A stretch of 64,000 bases of DNA. Source: Lepisosteus oculatus (Eukaryota; Chordata; Actinopteri; Semionotiformes; Lepisosteidae). Location of the stretch: the NCBI RefSeq assembly GCF_040954835.1, contig NC_090709.1, positions 46,766,976 through 46,830,975 of the forward strand, written 5' to 3'. Of the stretch, positions 54,945-64,000 are shown one piece after another. The stretch's first letter is position 1, and each line of letters opens with the position of its first letter. The notes beneath the pieces are model-generated. The model saw only the letters and a program-made list of their open reading frames with translations. It was not told the origin of the DNA and ran no database searches. The translations under genes and the position numbers were made by a program.

Positions 54945-56058
54945 GGTGCGCAAAGCCCACAGCCACCTGCTCCAGCCTTCCTGTGTTGTGGCATGAGCGC
55001 ACCAAGAGTAGCGGGAGAGTGTTGCAGGAACGTCACTCAGAAGGAAAGCCACCCAGCTGCGCCCTCTGAGCTCTGTCCAGCGCATCTTCCTCGCATGGAC
55101 TCCTGCCTGCGACGGGCAGGAAACAATTAGCAAGAACAGAACGACACCCCATGGGTGTCTCATGACCGCACCTTAGGTTGTGACACGTGCAGGTGTGAGG
55201 GGTTGCCGGGCTACTTTGGAGCAGAGCTTGGGCGGAGGGGGGGCGGGAAAGCAGACAAAGAGGTGACACCTCAAGGTCTGCACGATCACAGCTCTCCGCC
55301 GCCCCAGGCTTCCCCTCGATAAGCTACTGGACACACCCGCCCCTCCTCACACAGACCGTGGAAAAGCCCCCGAGTGGGAGGGCTCGCTCTTCCTCCCAGG
55401 AGCTCTTGGACACGACGCCCAGACAGGGCGCAGAGAGCCGCCGCCTGCAAACACGGCTCCAGGCAGGACTCCACTCCGCAGGAGCCGCAGAGCAGAGGAG
55501 ATGAGGGCAGCTTAGCTCCTGTGCAGAGACCTGAGCTGTTGTTGCTGTGGATGCTGTCTTTTCTGCACTCGGGGTAGGAGTGAATGTTGAGTTGCCCTTA
55601 GAAATGAAGCAGAGCACTTCAACGGCACGGGTGTGTGTGTGTGTGCGCCCTGGTGATTCTGGGAGACAGATCGAACCTGGGCTGTGGTTTAAATGCTATT
55701 GGACCCTTATCCCAGTGCATTGTGCCACATTAAATAAACGCACGAGAAAAAGAGATTCAGAACGCAAAGCTGTGTCAGTGTTCTGTGTAAAAAATCGGTT
55801 TGAACATCACGGGAGCTGTTTTTAATAAGCTGCTGAGTAAAGAATATTGTAGCATTTACAGGTTCTTTTCAGAACAAAGGACGAGTGGAGACGCGATTAA
55901 CAAACAAGCGCTTTGTTATTAATACTTACACTTTGTTATGAACACTACCATTAAAACTACCAGTTGTACTCTCACTAATGTTAAAATGAATACACTAGTA
56001 GTAGTATTAGTTGCTGCCCGTGACGTCACATACACTCTCTGTGACGAATGCAAGACAC

Positions 56059-57497
56059 TGTAGCGGCGAGACTTAATAATAAGACAGAATTAAGTGTTTC
56101 TGAGCTTTCCCAAATTAGGCCTCATTTCTCTGTTCATCTCTGTGGTGCAGCCACAGAGAAACCATTCATGCAAGGTGATTTAAGGTCCAAGGACAGCTCC
56201 CAAAGGGGGATGCACTTAGCTAAGCCTGGCTATCATGATCAATGGTCACCCATTGGCGCCTATCTGTCTAGGGAGTGCGAGTTGGACATCTGGACTGCAT
56301 TACTAAGTGTCAGGACTAAGTGACTCATATCTCACCTTGATCAACCAATCAGGGACCGGTAGGGCCGAGTAACCCACGTGGGACTCTGATGCCCATGGAA
56401 CTTTCAGCCAATCAATGAGCTGAAGTTCCTCCAGGTAAAAACAGGCAACACAGAGAGCCTGAGAGATTCAACAAGATTCAGCAAGATTCTAGAAGGGATT
56501 CTGGAGACTGTTCTAAAGGGAATTCAAAGGAGAATTCCAGGGCAGGACGGCCCAGGAGCAGAAGGCTCCCAAGGGCAGGACATCCTCGCAGCGCGCCTCC
56601 TGACCATCCTGAGACTCAGCCCGGACAACCACGGAACGGCCAGTGTGTCTGAGTGCCAGAACTTTCCTTTGTTCTAAGAGTCTAGAGTGGAGGTTGCCAG
56701 AGAGTAACCAGCAGCAGGCCTCGTGAACAGGTCGGAACTGTGGACAGCTGAATCACTATTCAGAACTAGCTCTTCATCAGGAACGAACCGGTCCTCTTCC
56801 TGACTTGCTGGGACCCACAGTCATCTTTTCTCCTGTGCACAAACTTTGCTAGTTAAAGCCAACAGTGAGCATCAGCAGCGCACCGTCGCAAGCCGCACAG
56901 CACAGCCTGGCACGGAGCCAGAGAGCGCGGATTGGACAGCAACAGCCTGCAACTGTTTCTTTGTGCCCGCAGGAGATCTGAATCCCCAGAGATTGGATGA
57001 GTATTCAACTTCAATGCATTACAGCTCGAGAATTCAATTGTTATACAAACCAGTTGATATCAATTTAATTCCTAAGAGTTATGTACTTGTTTGAGTATCT
57101 AATGTAGAAGTTGTAACCAAGTCCACTTTACGAAACGGTCTTAATGAATGATATACTGAACGTATGTCCTCTTGATGTGTAACTCTTTGTAACTGATTGA
57201 ATATATATATCTTTTGTATTCTGATAACCCTCTCGATAAGATCTGTTAGGTTTATATGCATATTCTATGTATTAATAAATGTATCCTCGTGTATTAGTAC
57301 CTGTGTGTGCGCGTTGTTTGAGTTATGTCGCATGGTTGGATTCTAAAGCCATCAAAAGAATCAACTTTGTGATTTACTGCTACAATTAATAATTGTCTCA
57401 GTAAATGCCCAAACCCTACAGAACTGGTGCCTTCAGAGAGCCACTATGATTACATATTTGGCGTCCCTGAAACGGCTATGAACCGGCTTAATCTACA
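56059..57497 (+). repeat. Left LTR
   Basis: 1439 bp, TGTAG...CTACA. It has an AATAAA signal near 57273 (ATTAATAAATG). It shares its sequence with the right LTR and with the solo LTR at 28223-29596. Confidence 0.9.
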
Positions 57498-57761
57498 TTA
57501 TTTGGCGTCTCTGGCACGGGCGTGGCAAGACTGAAATGAGTCAACCAAGCGGAATAATTCAATATAAAACGCCGCGGGTTTCATACACGACAATACAGTG
57601 TGCTGAAAGCCGAAAGAAAAAGTTCCCCTTGCTCTTTAAGCAGTGCTTGATTGTTTTGTGATCATTTGCGATCTACCGGGTTGATTGCATACTTGATCTT
57701 GTGGTTTTCTGTGGTAAAACTGTGATTTCGTACTTAAAAGTAATACTCTTTAAGTTTAACG

Positions 57762-58208
57762 ATGGTTGCTAAAAGGTCTGAATTCGAGTCGCTATTAAGC
57801 ACTCTCTCTAGCAGCGACAGGTCTGACCACGATCTCTTCCATATCTCCGTCAGCGGAGAAGCTAGGAGAATAAATCTCCATTCTCTGAGAGAGCTAACGA
57901 AGGACATAGAGAGATTTGACCCCGCAGTGTCAGAGAATAATATCGAGAGTTATATTCAGGACCTCAGGTATAACCTGCAGTACCTGCCAAACGCCACAGA
58001 ACAGGAGAAAGTGTTTCTGGTCAGGAAAACTACCAGCAGAGCTGTACATGAGTGGATGGCTAGGCAGATGAAAGAAGTCTGTAATGACTTTGAGCAGCTT
58101 TGTCAAGCACTTATCGAAGAATACAGTGCGTTTATTGACCCGACTGCTGCGATAGCCGCCGCTCTTAACATTAAGCACGAGAGAGCAGAGTCCCCTCGCG
58201 AATATTAG
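57762..58208 (+). pseudogene. Gag-like frame of the LTR element
   Basis: A 148-residue frame opens [20 protein letters not shown] about 265 bp after the left LTR. It includes [18 protein letters not shown] and [15 protein letters not shown], a helical pattern like retroelement capsid N-terminal regions. Assignment rests on position and pattern. Confidence 0.55.
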
Positions 58209-58289
58209 GAGAGACTTAGGCGAACTTATTTTGCAGGGTGAAATGATGAGGGTTGCAAAAAGAACACACATTTCAAGGGTTTATTCATT

Positions 58290-61010
58290 GTGAATCTCCA
58301 CCCATCAGTCAGAAAGATGATCTTAATGCATACAGATGCACAGACCATGAAAATGACTGATATTAAGAGATTCGTGCAGAAGGCCTGGGAGTATGATGTC
58401 CAAAGTCGCTCTGAGCAAAAAGCTGTTAAAGCGACTGTGTTCGCCGTCAGAGCCAGCAGGGTTAATTCCCCCCTGCTCGAAGGAGCACAGGCTCCTGAGC
58501 TGGCTAAGCCCCGTTCCAAAGCACTCACACAGGACCGCACCCAGCGTCCTAAGTGCCATGAGAACACCGGGGGAGGGAAAGGGCTAGAAAAGGCTGAACA
58601 AAAGGATTCAGTAGCCGCCCGCCTGGCCAGGCTTGAACAAGCTTTATTAGGACAGGGACAACCGCTCCCCAAGGCTGCCGGAAGCGTGAATGAGCTGATA
58701 CTCTCCACTGGAGGAGGCGGAGACCCGCCCCCTCTCCCTCCCTCAGTCTATCTGATTGAGCGGAAGGGGTCCTGCCTGGATAAGGTCAGCCACTCCCAAG
58801 TAAGTGCTGACTCCACCCCTGAAGTCACAGAGCAGGCAGTAAAACGCAGAGGAAAAGCAAGAAGCTTTTACCTCAAGGCTGCCATAGGAGATGTCTTACC
58901 CAGTGAGACACTGATTGACACTGAGGTTGAAAGGTGTTTGAAGTCACACGGCAAGCTCAAACGGGTAGAAAAAGAAAAGGGCATGCGACTCAGAGAGGAA
59001 CCTTTGGTGGATCACCAGAAAGGCAAGGTGTGGAAACAGGTCAAGGCTCCTAAGCCTTCTGTACAGAAGGAAAGGGGGGCCAAGAGGCAGACTGTGCTCA
59101 CACAGTGCCCACCAAACACAGAAGCCTATGCGGAGATTCCTTCTGTTCCCTCTGGACAAGAAATAAAAATATTTCCTTGTTCCCCAGATATACAGGGAAG
59201 TCGTGTCCCGGCTGAGGTCCCAACAGCCTCCCTGCCACAGGAGCGCTGCTCCGAGCAGCCGGCTGATCCACCAGGTAAAGCACACCCCTTTTACATCCCT
59301 AAAGAGGAGCAGATCTCCCCACCTGGCGATGAAAAGGAGCTTTCCCTGTACACCCTGGCACCCAAGAGGGGTCAGGACCACCACCCTGCAGTGGTGGAAG
59401 GGATCCAGATGGCAGGAGAGCAGGTTGGTGATGTAGCCCTCACCCTTAGCCCTGAGAGGTCCTCTATTAGTGAGGATCTGCTTGAGCAGCTGTCACAGGG
59501 CCACCGCCAGGAGCCCCTGGTGCAACATTCACAGGTTAGACAGGAGGTCCAGCTCGACGCTGAGACTACTGCGCTGTGGACACACTTGATCCCAGATGCC
59601 GATTCCCTCTGCTTTGACCCAGGGAACCTGCAGTCAGGTAACATTATTTCTCACAACTACCAGGTAGTGAGTGAGACTGACCTGATTGTTCCTGCCTCAA
59701 CGGCAGGGTTGCCAACACACCCAGTCCCCCAGAAGGGACAGGGAATGAAAGCCGAGCCGGTTTTCTTACAGCCACCAGCTCAGTCTGTCAGTCTGAGTCT
59801 GACCAACAGTGGTTCAGCCAGACTGGAGCTGGATGGTAAAGTCACCCGCCTGCCAGTGCAGGACATCGCAAAGAGGGGTGTCAGAATCCCCGCCTGCACT
59901 GACATGGGCCTGGTGAGTGATAGTGAGTTCAAAGACAGTGAACTAGCTATCGCACTGCTGGGGCAGCTCCCTGAACCCCTAGCGAGGGAAGGGGGGAGCG
60001 AGCTGGTGTCCTACACCCATGCCCAGCGAACGATTGTAAACATGCCGATAGAGGGATTCCTCAATCAGGAGGTGTGCAGGGTGGACCTGAACAGTGAGAA
60101 TAGGGTAACAATCCCAGATCACTCAGGTGCTCCAGATGACCACTCAGCCGAGGGTCAGGCATGCTCCACCGCTGCACCGCCCCCTGCAGGGTTCCTAGAG
60201 CACAGGCATGAACAAATCGAAAAAACAGATGCCCTGGAAACGGAGGAGCAGCATCAGCCGCTGCGTCAGATCCCCCCAGATTTCCAGGATGTTGGTGCCC
60301 AAGATGCCACAGGGCATACTGAGAAAGACACCATGTACATGCTGCGCCAGCTTAGAAAGGCAACAGTCACACAGAAGGAGATGACTGGGATCAGCCACCC
60401 GAAAAGACTTTTGGGAGGACTGATTGCTGCCACCACTGTTATGCATTTGCTATTTCTGGTAGGTTTGTGTGCTACTGGCACTCTCACCCTGACTGCCCCA
60501 AGAAGGCAGGGGTCAGAGATGCCAGAGGGTAGTGACAGACTGTATCGACAGCAGCAAAAGTTGGAAAGCTTAGGGAAAACCCTACAGGCAATTTCCTATG
60601 CAACAGGGTTAAATCTTATTCCCCAACCAGTGGACATGATTGTTGGTGTTATACAGTGGGTTTATGCTTGTGTGCAACAGGCCAGAATGTTGACACAAGA
60701 CCTGTTAAGGGAGTTTAGTGCCACTGTAGCCAGTCTAGCCATGGCACAATTCCCAACCCACTTGATTCCACTCTTCTCAGTAGAGGAGTATGTGACATTA
60801 ACCCCATCGCTCATAGCTCACCCAGAAGGCAAACCAAGATTGAATTCGGTTCCAAATCTTGAGATGGGTATGGCTACCAAAACTATCCATTGGCTGTGTC
60901 TAAACGATTCACCAATGAAGGGTGTAAAGCTACTAATGGGCAGAGGGAGGTTAATGAACCCCATGAAGAGCAGGTGGGAAGTAAATGGCTGGTCAGCACA
61001 CCACATTTAA
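58290..61010 (+). pseudogene. Long frame of the LTR element (protease-like segment, membrane segment)
   Basis: A 906-residue frame follows the gag-like one. Its start (HPSVRKMILMHTDAQTMKMT) continues a gag-like pattern. Around 58860-58930 RSFYLKAAIGDVLPSETLID resembles the start of a retroviral-type aspartic protease. The long middle is Pro/Glu/Ser/Gln-rich without known domains. Near 60410-60490 there is one hydrophobic segment (about GLIAATTVMHLLFLVGLCAT), then a helical region, which might be envelope-like. No RT, RNase H or integrase is visible. I treat it as part of a fossil element. Confidence 0.5.
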
Positions 61011-61745
61011 CTGACACTATGACTTGTGACGGGCATGATACAGCTACCACAATGCAGCTATCTAACCAATAGTTTTCCTGTAAGTTCCCGAGGAGGCCAT
61101 AGTACAGCATGGTAACTTAACACTGTACGGTCTGGAACCAGACAATATAAGACCAAACTTGAGGTCTAAGATGCCTTCAGGTGCCACACTATTCAATTGG
61201 ATAGAAATCCAAGAAACAGTAAACCCTGAAGAGGTACAGGTAGTTAGTTTGCTTTAATGGAACAAACCTCCAAACCACCCTAGCAGATACCCAACACAGG
61301 TGTTGTGGTTTATCGGGGGCTGGGAACAGGAACTGTTGTTATTGTAACACTACTGCCAGGTAGCTGGATCATGACTGACAGTGTACTCTGAATGATGTAC
61401 TCTCACATCAAGATGTACTCTGGGTAGCATGAATGAGTCAAAGGTAGCATGTCAAAAGAAAGGAAGTGACTTCTCCCCAAATATCTACCACAGAGGTATC
61501 AGATATTGACAGTGAACTTCCTGATGTGTAATTCCTAGACTGAGATAATGTCTCCTACCGTGTTTATACATACTCCAGATGTTATTCATCCTGTTTGTAT
61601 CCAATGCTGGTTCCGGTATGAATTCTCGAGGAGTAATGTAGACATTTAAGATTAATGTTCTAATGGCAAGGGACATCACTTAACTCTGTTTTGTTTTGAA
61701 GGCAACAACGCCTCAGGACCTCGTGACCTTCAAAAAGGGGGGATA

Positions 61746-63138
61746 TGTAGCGGCGAGGCTTAATAATAATGCAGAATTAAGTGTTTCTGAGCTTCCCAAA
61801 TGAGGCCCCATTTCTCTGTTCATCTCTGTGGTGCAGCCACAGAGAAACTATTCATGCAAGATGTTTTCTTTTGATAAGGACAGCTCCCACAGGGGGATGC
61901 ACTAAGCTAAGCCTGGCTATCATGATCAATGGTCATCCATTGGTGCCTATCTGTCTAGGGAGTGCCAGTTGGACATCTGGACTGCATTACTAAGTGTCAG
62001 GACTAAGTGACTCATATCTCACCTTAATCAACCAATCAGGGACTGGTAGGGCCGAGTAACCCACGTGGGACTCTGATGCCCATGGAACTTTCAGCCAATC
62101 AATGAGCTGAAGTTCCTCCAGGTAAAAACAGGCAACACAGAGAGCCTGGAGTTTTCAGATTCAGATTCAACAAGATTCTGTGAGAATTCCAGGGCAGGAC
62201 GGCCCAGGAGCAGAAGGCTCCCAACGGCAGGACATTCTCGCAGCGCACCTCCTGACCATCCTGAGACTCAGCCCGGACAACCACAGAACGGCCAGTGTGT
62301 CCGAGTGCCAGAACTTTCCTTTGTTCTAAGAGTCTAGAGTTGAGGTTGCCAGAGAGTAACCAGCAGCAGGCCTCGTGAACAGGTCGGAACTGTGGACAGC
62401 TGAATTACTATTCAGAACTAGCTCTTCATCAGGAACGAACCGGTCCTCTTCCTGACTTGCTGGGACCCACAGTCATCTTTTCTCCTGTGCACAAACTTTG
62501 CTAGTTAAAGCCAACAATGAGCATCAGCAGCGCACCGTCGCAAGCCGCACAGCACAGCCTGGCACCGAGCCAGAGAGCGCGGATTGGACAGCAACAGCCT
62601 GCAACTGTTTCTTTGAGTCCGCAGGAGATCTGAATCCCCAGAGATTGGATGAGTATTCAACTTCAATGCATTACAGCTCGAGAATTCAATTGTTATCCCA
62701 ACCAGTTGATATCAATTTAATTCCTAAGAGTTATGTACTTGTTTGAGTATCTAATGTAGAAGTTGTAACCAAGTTCACTTTACGAAACGGTCTTAATGAA
62801 TGATATACTGAACGTATGTCCTCTTGATATGTGTAACACTTTGTAACTGATTGAATATATATCTTTTGTATTCTGATAACCCTCTCGATAAGATCTGTTA
62901 GGTTTATATGCATATTCTATGTATTAATAAATGTATCCTTGTGTATTAGTACCTGTGTGTGCGCGTTGTTTGAGTTATGTCGCATGGTTGGATTCTAAAG
63001 CCATCAAAAGAATCAACTTTGTGATTTACTGCTACAATTAATAGTTGTCTCAGTAAATGCCCAAACCCTACAGAACTGGTGCCTTCAGAGAGCCACTATG
63101 ATTACCTATTTGGCGTCCCTAAACCGGTTTTCTCTACA
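61746..63138 (+). repeat. Right LTR
   Basis: 1393 bp, same ends as the left LTR, directly after the polypurine tract. It differs by several small gaps. Confidence 0.9.
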
Positions 63139-64000
63139 CCTTTCACATGCTCATAAAAGAGATTGATTTAGGAACCTAAACATATTACCGTATGCAAACT
63201 GTACTGTATACAGTATGTATATGTATATTTAATGTCTTAACTGTGCCCTTTAAGTATTGAATATTTATATGGAATTTTACCACTGAAGGGAAATCTTAGT
63301 GCCTGAGCATAAAAAGAATAGGAGCATACTGCAACGCGTGTGAAGGCCATAAACTATATTAATTTTGGAACTTAAACATACAGTATATGGCTGGTTTCGG
63401 TACTTTAAAGAAAACATACACACCAGTATTCCATTTCTCCCTAAACATTTTAAGCATCGAAGTCTTTAACTAACGTGATACCGGAGTCAACAAGCATACT
63501 TTTAGAATTCAATTAAAAGGGAATATAATATGGAATCGCGTATCTCAAGAAATTAATAACGATATGATTATAGTCGTGTACTGCGACAGGGCTGTGTAGG
63601 GCTGTTTCGCCTCTCTCTTCATGCGACTTCCTTTGTAGCCCACTGGTCTACGTGCCCGATGACCAACTCACGGGTTGTGTGTTCAAATCCAGCTGGTGCT
63701 GGACTTTTCTTTTAACAAACATTTCTTTGAAAAAATAGAATAGCAATATTATGGACAATCAATTGACTTTTATATTTCAAAATATCACAACATGATCGAT
63801 TCTAAGTCATTTTTGATAACAATGAATAGTCACCTTCTTCCCTTCTGACAACGGTCCCTGCTTCTGCTTCCTGCTTCTATTGTGTGTGTGTGTAATAGAG
63901 TAAATTTTTATAGAGAAATGGAGGCTGGAGAGTATGCGTTACAATATAAACATTTATATTTATTTAAATCGTGTTTTGATTTAAATCGCAAACGCATGTT
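63139..64000. other. Spacer with a doubtful tRNA-like string
   Basis: No gene is recognised. At about 63630-63705 GTAGCCCACTGGTCTACGTG, GACCAACTCACGGGTTGTG and GTTCAAATCC followed by TTTT look tRNA-like, but the acceptor does not pair and I cannot assign an amino acid. A (GT)n run is at 63881-63892. Confidence 0.35.

Larger units (their letters stand above)
53611..55860 (-). repeat. Inverted tRNA unit 5 plus inverted left flank
   Basis: From 53611 the unit continues in reverse: Glu relic, His, Val-AAC and Phe appear in reverse order and on opposite strands, then the GC-rich part. At 55684 it passes into a reverse copy of 32395-32605. Junction sequence is GTTACCGA/AGGTCAGCC. The arm mirrors unit 4, giving a large imperfect palindrome whose arms flank a spacer of about 320 bp. 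Confidence 0.9.
56059..63138 (+). mobile_element. LTR retroelement with both LTRs (fossil)
   Basis: The two long terminal repeats (56059-57497 and 61746-63138) start TGTAGCGGCGAG and end CTACA. A polypurine tract (AAAAAGGGGGGATA) directly precedes the right LTR, and a primer-binding-like TGGCGTC lies a few bases after the left one. The internal part (about 4.25 kb) holds a gag-like frame and a long frame with a protease-like stretch. I recognise no reverse transcriptase or integrase, so it looks non-autonomous. The LTRs remain very similar apart from small gaps, so the insertion is not ancient. No flanking target duplication is visible. Family: LTR retroelement, retrovirus-like or Gypsy-like, not resolved. 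Confidence 0.88.

Overview
The window looks like nuclear DNA of a ray-finned fish, possibly an early-branching one. The grounds are vertebrate-type tRNA, 5S, U1 and U2 sequences, an intronless histone H4-like gene, Tx1-type LINEs, 5S-derived SINEs of a kind common in fish, a Charlie-like hAT transposon and several LTR elements. There are no bacterial features. Almost no long reading frame here is an ordinary host protein gene. Most belong to LINEs, to one LTR element, or to repeat arrays that happen to be open. Species, copy numbers and expression cannot be read from the sequence alone.

Layout. 1-13 kb: scattered single tRNA genes and tRNA relics (Arg-like, Trp, Trp-like, two-arm Asn, Ala-derived, Leu-TAG, Arg-like, Tyr with intron), a hAT transposon with exact 8-bp target duplications, a 5S-derived SINE, and an H4-like gene with altered core sequence. 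13.2-18.3 kb: a full-length but decayed Tx1-like LINE (called LINE-2 here) on the minus strand, preceded by 24 nt of the U2 snRNA 5' region. 18.3-25.8 kb: a second LINE family (LINE-U1, copy A, plus strand), split by a 4.4-kb insertion with terminal inverted repeats. 25.8-26.7 kb: the 3' part of a U1 snRNA gene, a spacer and an inverted 5S rRNA gene. 26.7-29.6 kb: a minisatellite and a solo LTR. 32.4-37.7 kb: tRNA repeat units of about 3.3 kb. 37.7-40.7 kb: LINE-U1 copy C (minus), with its 5' end inside a U1 gene. 41.6-43.3 kb: SINE, 5S gene, spacer and the 3' part of U1. 43.3-44.7 kb: LINE-U1 copy B. 45-46.7 kb: a decayed multi-exon gene. 49-55.9 kb: more tRNA units, ending in an inverted copy. 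56.1-63.1 kb: an LTR element with both LTRs.

How it fits together. The region is a hub of small-RNA genes (5S, U1, a U2 trace, tRNA Phe, Val-AAC, Val-CAC, His, Asp) amplified as tandem and inverted units, with retrotransposons that land in those genes. The strongest observation is that one Tx1-clade LINE family meets U1 snRNA sequence at the same place at every junction seen: two 3' junctions and one 5' junction. That points to a U1-specific retrotransposon living in 5S-U1 repeat units.
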